This document shows positions 23,255 to 35,134 of a stretch of DNA of 64,000 bases, one piece after another (position 1 is the first letter of the stretch; each line of letters begins with the position of its first letter). Source of the DNA: Allolobophora icterica (taxonomy: Eukaryota > Annelida > Clitellata > Crassiclitellata > Lumbricidae); NCBI GenBank assembly GCA_963556255.1, contig OY744613.1:35263055-35327054 (forward strand), written 5' to 3'. The notes below the pieces were generated by a model. The model did no database searches, had not been told where the DNA came from, and worked only from the letters and a program-made list of their open reading frames with translations. Position numbers and translations under genes: made by a program.

Positions 23255-24165
23255 ATATTAAAATTTACACCATTCATCGTATCACAAAGAAAACAAAAAC
23301 AGTTAAACCAGTTCTCAAATTATAATATTTTCAGAGTTCTATGGAATAATTATATTGCAATTAAACCATCCATTATTTCACAAATATTACAAACAGTGGA
23401 GCAGTTAATACTAAACCAGTTCTGAATAATAAGTAAAATATTACTGCAACTTAACTTCACAATAACATATTATTACCATATTTCCACAAAAAGTTGCTGC
23501 CTCTGCATAATATACTGAAGTTAACACCATGTATCGTATCACAGAGAATAACAAACAACAGGGGTATAGTTAAACCAGTTCTAATTATAATTGTTTTAGA
23601 GCTTTATGCAAATCTATTGCAGTTGGCACTATCTGCCACGTCACAAATATTACAAACAGTGGAAAAGCTACTATTAAAACAGTTCATAATAATAACAAGT
23701 TAATTATTAATTTAAATTAAACTTCACTGTAAATGGTGCTCAACCTGGCTAGTGTAGTGGTTAGCATGCTGGACTGTAAATCGAGAGGTCGAGGTTCAAA
23801 TACCCACCAGGGCAGAAATTTGGTTAGAGATTTCTGCTCCACCTGCACCCCTAGCCAACTCAGCTTTAATGAGTACACTGACCGCACACTGTCAGTGGGA
23901 AGATGAGATGGTGAGGGAGGACTGGCCACCCGACCTCATATGCCGAGGCTAAGAACATGAAGTCGCTAACACTTCATACCCATGGCTGCCTCAGGGCTAG
24001 CTTAAGGGACTGCTCTTCTCTTCTTCTTCTTCTTCAGAATAATAACAAGTTAATTATTAATTAAAATTAAACTTCACTATAATTATCATATTATTTGCAC
24101 ATTCTAAGAAAAAAGTATATTGAAGTCAACATCATTCATCGTATTGCAAAGAATGGAACAGTTAA
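23255..24165. repeat. degenerate AT-rich tandem repeat, interrupted by a SINE
   Basis: Units sharing ATCGTATCACAAAGAA, TTAAACCAGTTCT and TCACAAATATTACAAACAGT recur near 23270-23460 and 23530-23690, with a partial unit near 24130-24165. The period is about 260 bp. Confidence 0.7.
23737..24035 (+). mobile_element. tRNA-derived SINE, family A, full-length copy
   Basis: The tRNA-like head has A-box TAGTGTAGTGGTTAGC and B-box GAGGTTCAAATACC. The body includes GTGGGAAGATGAGATGGTGA and CATATGCCGAGGCTAAGAA, and the tail is a (TTC)n run. It is flanked by an unusually long imperfect direct duplication of about 44 bp starting ATAATAACAAGTTAATTATT. Other copies are at 24287-24505, 35135-35429 and 38477-38769. 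Confidence 0.88.
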
Positions 24166-24177
24166 GCCAGGTTTTAA

Positions 24178-24240
24178 CACTTTAACAACGAGATTGTATT
24201 AAAAGCGACTGTGAACCAATGCAGCTCATCGTTAAAATCT
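24178..24240. mobile_element. tiny TTAA-flanked MITE, diverged copy
   Basis: TTAA then CACTTTAACAACGAG, with the inverse CTCATCGTTAAAAT on the right. Related to 33086-33153; the right flank is no longer a clear TTAA. Confidence 0.5.
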
Positions 24241-24286
24241 TACATATAACAATATGGAACACATGGCTTCAATTTATAACATATCA

Positions 24287-24505
24287 CCACCAGGACAGAT
24301 ATCCGTTTCAAGATTTCTATTTCCTCTGCACCCTCTAACCAAGTAAGCAATGATAAGTACACTGACCGTACATTGTCAGTGGGAAGATGAGATGGTGAGG
24401 GAGAGGACTGGCCACCCGACCTCATATGCCGAGGCTAAGAAAATGAAGTCGCTATGACTTCATACCATGGTTTCCACGGGCTTATGCTTATGGGACTGCT
24501 CTTCT
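24287..24505 (+). mobile_element. tRNA-derived SINE, family A, 5'-truncated
   Basis: Lacks the tRNA head but shares GTCAGTGGGAAGATGAGATG, GACCTCATATGCCGAGG and the GGGACTGCTCTTCTTC tail with the copy at 23737. Confidence 0.85.
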
Positions 24506-27500
24506 TCTACTTATAACATAGTAATATAAATATACAATTAATATTAAGAATAATTAAACTCACAAAGAATGGCTACCAACCAGCGCATTCTACGGCTATC
24601 ATAGTAATACAAAGTTCAGGTATTTCAATACTAAACTTCTTAAGTATCTACTAACTGCAGCTAGTGCTACGAAATAAATGTCATACTTACAGTGCCTACA
24701 TACGACTGTCTATACACAATTAAAATATTATAAAATAAGATTATACATGGAAATATTAGCCAATATTATACTAGACTCCTATATTAGGCACCTCTGACTA
24801 TTGGATACCTCTGATTGGCTGCAGTACACAACTACTTTAGTAAACAAGTAATAAATATAGTTCCACATCAGAGCATAATCTAAATTTAATAAGTACTAAG
24901 GTAAGAGATAGAGTCTGCACGTCTGCCACATTTTCAGGTAAAGATGCTACTCAGTGTGGGATGATAGGGACTATTGTTCCTCGTTGCTGGTGGAATGATA
25001 AGGTCTTGTTGCTTCTCTGTTGCTCTTTGGAATGATAGGGCCGTTGCTTCTCTTCGAGATCACTGCCATAACATAACATAATTATAACAGCACTTTTGTA
25101 AGGTATTTAGATGTTGCTTTATTAAGCACACAGATACATGCACTTTACGTACACATATACACGTGATAAAATTAAGTCACTATTATTCACATATGAAGCA
25201 GAGATAGGTAACTACTCGATTAGATTCTAGCTGATTAGCTAATCAGTTAGCTAATCAATGAGACAAATTCTAATTGATTAGCTGTCATCTGATCCCAGTT
25301 CTAATTTTAATTGATAAGCTGTCATCTGATCCAAGAGATTATCTAAAATGCACTTGTTCAGATCAGTCAGAAAAACACGTGTGCAGCGACTTTGTGAGGT
25401 ACTTAAAAGGTGTCATATTAAGTATCTAGATAAATACATACAAACACTATTTAAATATGAATATCACAAAGATCAGACCTCAAGCCAACCAGAAAAGGCA
25501 GCCATGGAAGTTTTGTCTTGACCTCAAGGTGCATGAGAGAGGGTGATCAGTTCTGATGCCTCATCTAGTCACCAGAAGTGTTCAGTCATTGTCTGTAAAG
25601 GGTGCTTATGGAACAGACATTTTGAAACTTATGTAATCTGGAGTGGATTTAAATACCTAATCTGAAGGTTGACAGTCCAGTATGCTAACCATTGACTATT
25701 CAAGCCTCCATTCAGCTGGTCACTGTGTAAGGAACTTGTGCAAGTCCTTCACGCACACTTACTCGATGTTTTTGTTGTATGTGTGATCTATTGTTCTGGT
25801 CTTTGGAAGGATGGCACTATCAAATACAGTTGTATTGCACTGTATTGACTATTGTGCACTCATTTGAATATCACAGAAGCCATTAACACATACAAAAGTT
25901 ATCCAAATCCGTGTATAGTGACTAATTTGCAATTATTTTCATAATCAGGTCAACACTCAGAAGGTCAGACTGCTGAGAGAGACAGCCTAAGATGGATAAA
26001 CAATTTGAAAACTGAAGGTTTAGGCTGTTACAAAATGACAAGTGACTGAGCAGACATAGGCAAAGACCTTGTTGAAAAGTGATAAGACTGAGGTAATACT
26101 GTGAATGGCTAAAGTTTACTGTTTCCTGCATCCTGATGACCAATTTGAGAGATTCTTTGTAAAGCAGGTAGCCGAGGCAACGATTTAAGTAGGCTGGCCT
26201 TAGAATACTTCACTAGAAAATATATTTAAATTAAAATGCTTACCGCAAACAGCAGCAGAAAGTTTCAAATCAGAAAAACTCTGCTTGTTGAAATTTCCTT
26301 TCCAGTTAAACTGTAGGACCAGACCGATGGTAATCAATGCTTTCAGGTTACCAAATGTAATCTCACTGAAATGCTTTCCACATGATCTCGACAGAAATCT
26401 TGCCTGCAACATACAACAGATAAAAGTATGATATGATCATACATGTGGATGTGTGTCAGCATGCATGTACGAAGGATATTGTACATATGATGTATGTAAG
26501 TATGTATGTCTCTCTGAATATATTGGTTTAGACACTTCATACATGTCCTTTGAAGCACCTGTAAAAAGTCTTTTTTGCAACTCTAAGTGATAAATTTTAA
26601 AGTTCACAAGGAGCAAGTTCATCTGTAGAAAGCAGTGCTCCAATAAATGGCGAGCTCTCACACACACGTAGAACCCTACCGATGCAGATCCATCAAACGT
26701 AAACGTTCAGCGTTACTTGTCCAGGTTGCGCTGAACGATCTTCAGTACTTGACACTTGACACTGGTTTATTTGGTAACCAAACTTTTACAGTTAAAGCAG
26801 AAACATGAATTATTATTATATTCCAAAGTTTGGCTGCACAGGAGGCCCAAAAGGGGTCAAATGACCCCGCTACAAGGGCCACCTGGGTAGTAGTACAGTA
26901 AGTGGAAAGCAGTCAATCATCCATCATTCTTAACTCAGTACTTAATTAAAGCCTGTAAGTATAATTATCGTTGTACAATGTTTTCACTGTTCATAACAAG
27001 AACTTAACTAACGCCAAGATAACATAAACTGTGATCAATCATGTGAACATTTATAATAATTCCGTGGATTAAACTTTTAGAGAAAACCTCAGCTTATTCA
27101 TGAGCAGTCACCTAAATACATACTTTCATGCCAAATTAGTCCACACGCATATATGCACACTTATACCCATTTGCACCCAAGCGATACAACCTACTTATAC
27201 ACCTGAAAGCACTCGTACCTTTTCATAGCCCTATATATATGCATGCGTGTCAACAACATACATACAGTCTCACATACATACACACAACACGCATACAAAC
27301 ACTTAAACAAACATACATAGATACATACAGATTAGCACATGTCCACACACCATACCATATACACACATACTCAAATACCAAATTGATTACACAATCTGCA
27401 GAGGAGTAAATTAACCCTTCTGTAAAAAACATTAATTCATAAAATGTGACGTGACAGTACATCCGTATGATGTATTATACAGTGCATTTAATATGCAATA

Positions 27501-27531
27501 AGATAGAGGTTACCCAATGAAACCCTTAAGA
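24506..27531. other. no recognised feature
   Basis: About 3 kb of AT-rich unique sequence with small CATA/CACA patches (26460-26520, 27120-27370) and repeated GATTAGCT words near 25215-25330. No frame with a domain. Confidence 0.5.
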
Positions 27532-27539
27532 GATTATCT

Positions 27540-27643
27540 GGTTATACTGGAAACGGCGGTCCCAAATTATCAAATTAAATAAATCGGTATGTAGTAATGG
27601 GTTCACATAGGAATTTAATATAAAGACAAGAAATGTATGTGTG

Positions 27644-27675
<32 letters not shown>

Positions 27676-27775
27676 CACATACATATATACACACATACAT
27701 GCATACACACATGTACATACATACATACAAAGATACATGTACGTACGTACATACATACATACATATATACACATG

Positions 27776-27807
<32 letters not shown>

Positions 27808-27821
27808 CACACGTCCATACA

Positions 27822-27855
<34 letters not shown>

Positions 27856-27869
27856 CACACGTCCATACA

Positions 27870-27903
<34 letters not shown>

Positions 27904-27911
27904 CACACGTC

Positions 27912-27943
<32 letters not shown>

Positions 27944-28098
27944 CACACGTCCATACATACATACATACATTCATACATACATACATACATATATACACAT
28001 GTACATACATACATATATACACATGTACATACATACACACGTACATATGTGAATACATACCGATTTTATAATTTGGGACCGCCGTTTCCAGTATTACT
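27540..28098. mobile_element. MITE whose interior is an expanded CATA array
   Basis: Ends are the inverted pair TATACTGGAAACGGCGGTCC (left, from 27543) and GGACCGCCGTTTCCAGTA (right, to about 28094), extending inward through AAATTAT and AATCGGTATGTA. The 8-bp duplication GATTATCT lies at 27532-27539 and 28099-28106. Between them are (CATA)n runs in a higher-order pattern with ATATACACACGTC spacers (27634-28050). All Tyr/Val/Cys frames here are artefacts. Confidence 0.85.
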
Positions 28099-28106
28099 GA
28101 TTATCT

Positions 28107-28848
28107 AATACAGTTGAGAAGTAAAATACTTCATTGTAATTGAAAAATAGATCACATCAATGCATCTGTAAATTAGGTAAACCAGCTACGCAAAATAAAA
28201 AAAAATAAACAATGCATCAATGGTGCATGTTACACCAATGCCTCAACAGAGCAGGTTTCACAGAGTGACTATGAATCAGATACTCCTTTGCACTATAGGA
28301 GAGATTACTAACTAGGCTACAGTGTAGCAGATTACACATGTAATAATAAGCGAAGGCAGTGTTAATCCGATAACTATAGCAGTCACCGGCATTTTAAGAA
28401 GTACATGTAGGCCTTTACTATGCACAGTATGCAGGCTATAATGGGCATATAAACTCACTGTCGTAAAGCCCTGTGACAAAAGCCCTCTTACTAGAACGAC
28501 TGCAAATAGATAGAAAATTATAACAACTTACCGTTTCTATAATTAAACTTCTCAATGTAATTTCGCAACGGTGGCTTCTTTGTTCGAAACGCCGCCATTT
28601 GCATTCAGCGTTCTGATAGGCTCTGATAGAACGCAAGCGCATCGAGGTCATCTCTGGCAGTGACCCTTTGCCCATGAATCCCATGATCTCGTCCAGGGGT
28701 AGCGTAGCGTGGTGTCTGGTGTTCATTATGCACTGCCCCTCACGCCAAGTAATATCCCCACTCGTAATCTCTATAGGCTGCATTGTTTGAAACCCGGGCA
28801 CGGCTGCGACCTTCACTCCCCGCCTACAGCGGTGATGTCGCTTGTTTG
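28107..28848. other. no recognised gene
   Basis: 28560-28840 is GC-richer and includes CGCCGCCATTTGC, but the reverse frame 28436-28882 shows no domain I know. Confidence 0.4.
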
Positions 28849-29038
28849 CCGTCGCCCAATGACGTGAGCTATAGGTTTGCACACGGTGAGCTGCGCCTTC
28901 CCCTCCAAATCTCCCACCCCGACTCTGACACGCGCCGAGTTTCGTTCAGACTGCACTATACAAGGGCCACTGTTGGTCCTAGCGGAGAAGTGTTGGCCCA
29001 CCGTGTGCAAACTTATGGCACACGGCATTGGGCGACGG
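28849..29038. repeat. inverted-repeat hairpin element
   Basis: The arms are about 40 bp and imperfect: CCGTCGCCCAATG ... GGTTTGCACACGGTG, and the inverse CACCGTGTGCAAAC ... CATTGGGCGACGG. They are separated by about 110 bp. Probably a MITE; no target duplication was identified. Confidence 0.65.
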
Positions 29039-29269
29039 TCACTGAGATGGCGACAAAGTACGGGAATGACCACACTAGGCCAATACCACCGTAAAGCCGC
29101 CGCGTGCCATGGCTGGTTCCCTGCGGGGCCGATGGGGTTGGCTGTCTGGGGTGTACTCTAAAATTCAGCAGCACAGGTCGAATTCAACCACTCGTCTTAT
29201 CTAACCTATTGACTTCTATAAGGCCGTTATCGTAATGCATAACGCTTCAATCGATGGTCCATGTGTGAC

Positions 29270-30146
29270 CAGGTCATCCATGCAGTCTTGTTGTCAAGAC
29301 CTTAAACCTCAAGACCAAGACCTTGAACCTCAAGACCAAGACCTTGAACCTCGAGACCAAGACCAAGACTTTGAACCTCAAGACCAAGAGTCCAAGACCA
29401 AGACCTTGAACCTCAAGACCAAGACCAAGACCCAAAAAATCGAAATCAGGTCAAGACTTCTAAAAATTGTCAAGTCGGAATATTCGCTATTTTAATGAAA
29501 ACACGAGTCTTTTATTTTATTCAAGCAAATTAACTTTAAATGAAAACTCCAGAGAAATCCGAATTTATATTCAAAAATCCTTCATGCGACCTCTTATACC
29601 AAATGCCTTTTGTATTTTATAAAAACCAATTCGCTCAGAATTTTCTGACCAAGACGTGCCTGGTGGGCCTCATAAAAATTCCGCCATGTGACAAAATACG
29701 TTCTACAGGTGCTGAAGTCGCTGACACACACAGAGTAGCTTTTCAAGCACTGGATGTAAATGTACAGATAGTGAGTCCTTTTGAAATCTTCCCATGGTTT
29801 ATTATACCGTCTGATACAGAATAACTGTTGCTGCTGCCAATGGGCTTTCCTGACCAACATGACTTGTATCCATCCATAGATATTGATCGTATGATGCAAG
29901 CAGGCTTGATACAGAATTCTTGAGTTCTGTTAAATGACTGTTCATATTAACAGCCGGTCTTGGTCTTGGTCTTGCGAGACCAAGACCAAGACCTTGAACC
30001 TCAAGACCAAGACCAAGACCTTGAACCTCAAGACCAAGACCTTGAACCTCAAGACCAAGACCAAGACTTTTAAAAACGATCTCGAGTGCACTCGAGACCA
30101 AGACCTTGGTCTCGAGGACAACAAGACTGCATCCATGATCCAGCTC
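29270..30146. mobile_element. CAAGAC-hexamer inverted-repeat element, copy 1
   Basis: Bounded by inverted ATGCAGTCTTGTTGTC (from about 29280) and GACAACAAGACTGCAT (to about 30136). Inside are arrays of AAGACC/AAGACCTTGAACCTC in both orientations, meeting at the palindrome GGTCTTGCGAGACC near 29974, and a roughly 400-bp body (29560-29955) shared with 60425-60900. The right end has CTCGAGTGCACTCGAG. No product is recognised. Confidence 0.65.
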
Positions 30147-30149
30147 GTT

Positions 30150-30690
30150 CCTTCCAACCTCTTGGGTGCCAGATATATGTGTAACTCGTAGAGCTCGGGC
30201 TGTTGCAACACACGATGTGTCCAAACAGCTGGAGCCTCCTTGTTAGGATAATCTCTGACACTGGGATATGCTTCGTGCGTCAGTAGACTTCGACGTTGGT
30301 GATGTAAGCCATGTAAGGAATGCGCAGAGTTCTCCTCAGGCACCACTTTTGAAAGGCATCGACCTTCCATGGACGCTAATCAAGGCTCCCAGTCCTTGTT
30401 ACCATACAAGTCTCGGCTCCATGCAGGAACACAAGTGGCATATGCCTTGAAAAGACGGAGTTGGTGTTCAATTGGATGCGGACACTCTAGATTCCTCATT
30501 ACTCGTGCTTTTCGTGGTAGGTACCTACTGGCCACTGTCCGCCGAAGCTCGGAACTGGTGAGCCAGCTAGACCTACATCAGGTGCAGCATAGGCCCTATA
30601 TGGTCCACAGAAAATCAGTCCTGCCCTGAAATCGACATAGGCAATCCACAGCGGTTGTTGACATTCACTTATAGTTTGAATCAATTGCTG
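30150..30690 (-). pseudogene. decayed LINE reverse-transcriptase fragment
   Basis: Reverse frames give WIAYVDFRA (RT block A-like), then VDAFQKWCLRRTLRIPYM and LTRRLQLFGHIV, typical of the RT C-terminal region of RTE-like LINEs. A stop (VEVY*) and deletions break it. Confidence 0.7.
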
Positions 30691-31035
30691 TTCTCAGTGC
30701 AAATGTGGTCGATTTCGATCTCTCAGTACTGCACCCGCTTTGCTCCTTACGACTTAACTGAAGCAGATGTCACGTAATCATCGATAGGAGAAAGCCAGCA
30801 AAGACCTGAAGAGAGAAAGGCCGGCACTGACACTGGAAATGCCTCAGCAGTTTTTGCAGTCCCAGAGGATGCCTTTGCAACTCTAAAAAGGAAGGGTAAT
30901 TCTTATGGTCCAGTCACTCAAAGTCGAGATAGACCGCTAGACTTCTGTTATCACACGGGTGAGCCATTTAATGCCCGGTTTTAGGCATCTCGTCCACATA
31001 TTCAACATGTGCAGATACTTGGATCTTTCCAATTG
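30691..31035. other. no recognised feature
   Basis: No gene or repeat recognised. Confidence 0.45.
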
Positions 31036-32460
31036 TAATTTTAATCTGACATTTATAAAGCGCCACTTCAAGAAAGAACTCATCAGTGGCGCTCCCGACC
31101 TGAACCACAGATTTCAGGCACTTGCGAAACTGTTGAAGGGACAACTGAGGAGTTCGAGCCGCAGCTCTCGAGAAAGGCGATTCCAGCTGGTTCATAGTAG
31201 GGACAGTCAGGAGTCTATGGGCAGCTGACTGAAGCCCTGTGCTTGCGAGTCTTCGATCTGGAACCTAGGAGACTGAAATGCAGAATTCACTGACGGATGA
31301 TGGAGCAGAGCCAACAAGACAATTATTGCACACAAGGGCCATGATCTTAAACTGAATACACTGCTGGATGTGCAAAGTATCCTGCATAACGGAAGCTATA
31401 TGGCCAAACCATGGGTACACCTCCAATAAGACGAACAACGGCATTAAGAACAGACTGATACCTCGAAATATTAGCTAGCGAGTAGTAACGGCATGAAAGG
31501 AGAGGCAGCGGTGAATGGTACGGAGCTCACAGAGGTGGTAAAAGCATGAGTGGCAGACACTGTTAATATGATCAGTCAAGGAGAGATCCCGGCATGGGCG
31601 GCGATCCCGGGGGGGGGGGGTCGAGGGGGACAAGACCCCCCCCCACCTTTAAGAGTGGGGGGGGACACGCCATACATCGGACCCCCTCCCCCCAAAGTTT
31701 AAGGAAACCCCAAAAAAAGTCATCAAATTTTTTCGCGCCTCTTTTTTCACCCGATCAGTTCCAAAATGTCCCTCCCACCTGTCAAACAAGATCGCCGCCA
31801 CATGATCCCGGTCTAGGATAACGGACTGTACGTGGAAGAGAAAAGAATATCCGGAAACCTCTGATGTAGAGCCAAGATGTTGATCTTAGGATTCTTAGCA
31901 AGCTGGGCGCGACCACCAATCCAAATGAACTGAGTCTGATTGCAATTTAATCGGGATGCGGTTGGAGGACATGCAGAGATTAAGGGCAGATGTTGCATTC
32001 AGAATTCTCTCAACCAAAGAAAGAGCAGCATCCGCTGGGCCGTGAGCAAAATGCCTGAATGTCGTCTGCTTATATTGGTGGCCAGCAACACCCATAGAAA
32101 CGAAAGTTTGTCCCAGGTTGGCACTGTATAAAATGTATAGGAAAGGGGCCAGAAGAAAACTTTAAAGAAGGCCAAAAGGAATGGAGGACCTGGCGTAACA
32201 TGTGAGCCCAAAGACAAGAGTGGAGACGGTACGAGAAGAATCACTGAAGCCAAAGAATAGCAATATTTTGTAATGCCAACAGATTTCTCAAGACGCTCCA
32301 AGAGGATAGAGTATCAAAAGTAGCGCTTACATCACGAAGAGCAACAAGAGTAAACTGTCTACGGTCAAAAGCTCCAATGACGTCGGCCAAAAGACGTGTG
32401 ATAATTAAACTATTCAATACAATGAAACTTCCTAACTCCATAGAAGAGAGGGAATAAGGA
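31036..32460 (-). pseudogene. CR1/L2-like LINE reverse transcriptase, decayed and interrupted
   Basis: Reading the reverse strand in order: ALRDVSATFDT (RT block), ILxRLEKSVGI, LLSLGSHV, a degraded ADD block followed by HGPADAALSLVERILNATSA, LDRDLSLTDHINS (split by the MITE at 31593-31803), VLNAVVRLIGGVP, then TSWNRL ... FRKCLKS. It ends with the 3' stem GGGAGCGCCACTGATGAG ... AAGTGGCGC and TTTATAAA. Many frame changes and stops show an old copy. Confidence 0.85.
31593..31803 (+). mobile_element. hAT-type MITE, family beta, deletion derivative
   Basis: Starts CATGGGCGGCGATCCCG and ends GATCGCCGCCACAT, flanked by the 8-bp duplication GATCCCGG (31585-31592 and 31804-31811). It keeps the left end (TTAAGAGTGGGG, ACGCCATACATCG) and the right end of the 663-bp copy but lacks about 450 bp. 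It splits the LINE RT frame; crossing the duplication restores LDRDLSLTDH. Confidence 0.93.
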
Positions 32461-32532
32461 AATTAGAATCAGGAGTTGAATTATTGGGGTTGAACCATCC
32501 GAACCCCCGACAAGTCGGGTTTTGGATGATTC

Positions 32533-33016
32533 CAGTGGCGGCGATCTTGTCTGAGAGGTGGGGGACAAAGTCGGCCTTGGTCTGGTCGATGACCTTTTTT
32601 AGGAATTCATGTCCCTCCCAAAAATATTTTACTTTTCAGGAATTCATCCACAAAAAAACAAAAACTTTAAGATTTTTCTACGAATTCATCTCCCCAAAAA
32701 AGTTGATGACCTTTTTTTAGTCATTGACCTTTTTACGACTCCCTTTTCAATTATAAATTCGTCTCAAAAATAAATTGCTTTCGAGATTCATCCCCCTAAA
32801 ATAAAGTTCTTGACAAATTTCTTCTTTCACAGAATTTTCGGGGGTCACTTCTCCTCGTCTAGTCAAAAAGGCAGTGAAAACCCTCACGCGCAATTACATT
32901 TCTTGCCCTTTTTGGTATTTCTTCAAAATTTGGGGGGGGGGGCAAATGTATGGCGTGTCTCCCACTCTTAAAGGTGGGGGTCATGTCCCCCTCGACCCCC
33001 TAGATCGCCGCCCATG
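32533..33016 (-). mobile_element. hAT-type MITE, family beta, inverted copy
   Basis: Starts CAGTGGCGGCGATCTTGTC and ends GATCGCCGCCCATG, with GATGATTC (32525-32532) and GATGGTTC (33017-33024) as a 7/8 target duplication. It carries the same ACCTTTTTT words and CTCTTAAAGGTGGGG block as the copy at 3326, in reverse. Confidence 0.9.
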
Positions 33017-33085
33017 GATGGTTCAACCCCAATTCATTTTTCAACTCCTGCTTTTAATCCCAAAAATTACCTTGGCGAGGGTTAA

Positions 33086-33153
33086 CACTTTAACGACGAG
33101 CTGCATTGGTTCCCAGTCACTTTTAGTGCATGCACACTTTCGTCGTTACAGTG
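33086..33153. mobile_element. tiny TTAA-flanked MITE (68 bp), best copy
   Basis: TTAA (33082-33085), then CACTTTAACGACGAGCTGCA ... TTTCGTCGTTACAGTG, then TTAA (33154-33157). The ends are inverted repeats. The size and TTAA site suggest movement by a piggyBac-type transposase. Confidence 0.75.
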
Positions 33154-33157
33154 TTAA

Positions 33158-34029
33158 GTTAAACCCCTAGCGCAGCTTTCAGTGACTCAATGTATCTTAC
33201 TTCCTTTTTGCATGCATCCAAATAATATTCAACACGTGTGAATCTCACCAGATATTGTAGCCTACAATGTTAGGCAACAAAGTTAAAGAGTTTGCTAGCA
33301 CTGTACATGTTTCTTCAACTTATTATGAGAGAGGATTCAATCAAATGAATTTCTATCGCACCAGTGGAAGAAATAGGTTGATTAATTAACGGATTAATAA
33401 TTTTGATAAATGGTCCACTTCTCGCGCTATGCAATGCCGAGAAGTAGGCCTCCTATAGGCCTACCGTATAACAGTTGTTTGAAGTCGGGCAAACATGGAG
33501 CCTAGATAAAGCTACAGGCTTGTCGAGGAGAGCTGAATTACCTAGTCATAGTTCGAAATTATTTGCTTAATTAATTAAAACTATTGCTTTACTTTCTCCC
33601 TGTTTTCATCCATACGATTTCAGTGTTTGTTAAGTGTTTTCTGCTAGAGCTATAAATCTTCTAAAAATAAAACTCAAGAGTTTTCCATAAACTTGTAGGC
33701 CCTATAGCCTATTCTTCATTGTTCGATTTTTGACACAGCTAAATTTTGAATAGGCCCTATACGTGCACCCACACCCGCTACAATTTAGCACGTATTTAGG
33801 CCTACCGGTTTTAGGTTCGTAAGGAAATCGGTAATTGTTAATAATAGCGAGCACAAAACAGCGAGCGTAAACATCGCGATCATAAATCGGATATTGACCT
33901 GGTTTTGGTGTGCCATCGGTTGATGATTGTGTATTAGACACTGGCGCGAAGTTACTAATTGCATTACAAATGTTGAGAACTGTTAAACTAATTTCTGTCG
34001 ACGTCAACGGCATTTCTTGCCATAAGATG
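33158..34029. other. no recognised feature
   Basis: Unassigned sequence; several TAGGCCTA-like words. Confidence 0.5.
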
Positions 34030-34144
34030 CCGTTCTGGATCCACAGATCTCAGAGCCGCTCGTATACATCTTACACAGTACAGTACTCCTGGTTTCCAAA
34101 TCCCAGCTACGGCTTGCCCCTAAATACCTCTCTGACCTTATGCG
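34030..34144 (+). pseudogene. CR1/L2-like LINE C-terminus, left part
   Basis: The frame reads VSKSQLRLAPKYLSDLM, the conserved LAPKYLSDL block. It stops at the foldback element and its target copy TATGCG (34139-34144). The continuation lies at 39825-40135. Confidence 0.85.
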
Positions 34145-34157
34145 AGTAGTAAATAGA

Positions 34158-34712
34158 CCCAGGGTTCTGGGCCATCAAATAGCGTCCGACCCAGGGTTCT
34201 GGGCCATCAAATAGCGTCCGACCCAGGGTTCTGGGCCATCAAATAGCGTCCGACCCAGGGTTCTGGGCCATCAAATAGCGTCCGACCCAGAGTTCTGGGC
34301 CATCAAATAGCGTCCGACCCAGGGTTCTGGACCACCAAATAGCGTCCAACCCAGAGTTCTGGACCACCAAATAGCGTCCAACCCAGAGTTCTGGACCACC
34401 ATCTCATAGCGTTCAACCCAGAGTTCTGGACCACCAAATAGCGTCCAACCCAGAGTTCTGGACCATCTCATAGCGTCCAACCCAGAGTTCTGGACCATCT
34501 CATAGCGTACAACCCAGAGTTCTGGCCCATCTCATAGCGTCCAACCCAGAGTTCTGGCCCATCTCATAGCGTCCAACCCAGAGGTCTGGCCCATCTCATA
34601 GCGTCCAACCCAGAGTTCTGGCCCATCTCATAGCGTCCAACCCAGAGTTCTGGCCCATATCAAAGCGTCCAACGCAGAGTTCTGGGCCATCTCATAGCGT
34701 CCGACTATTGTT
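34158..34712. repeat. 32-bp minisatellite, left arm of the foldback element
   Basis: Units of CCCAGGGTTCTGGGCCATCA plus AATAGCGTCCGA grade inward into CCCAGAGTTCTGGACCACC and ...GCCCATCTCATAGCG variants, about 17 units. Confidence 0.95.
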
Positions 34713-35134
34713 TATAGCGCACCATATGATATGTTTAATTAATTCTTTTACATTTAATATTTTTTAAATTAGATTTGAACCCTAATTTGTACTCTTACAC
34801 GATTTAACTATTGAAACATTTCAGATGTTGAATAAACGTATTTCTTGCATCAATTTTAAGGAGAGCCTACACTTAAATTATTTTGAACTTCACCAATTTG
34901 TATAGCGCCCTAGCACAGCGAGGCTTATTTGAATATGGTATTGGTTTAGCCTATTTGGTAGATATTTTAAATGTATTATGTTATAATCTAATGTATATTA
35001 AAAGTTGTACTCTTTCACGACGTATTTTTTAAATATAATTAAATCTAAGTTAATTTTAAAATATATTTCTAACAAGCTATATTCGGACAAACACGCTATT
35101 TTGACATCTTAATAATAATATGGAAGCGTTTTAA

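Noticed and set aside
27526..28108. Tyr/Ile/His and Cys/Met/Val frames
   Set aside because: Translations of CATA repeats within a MITE.
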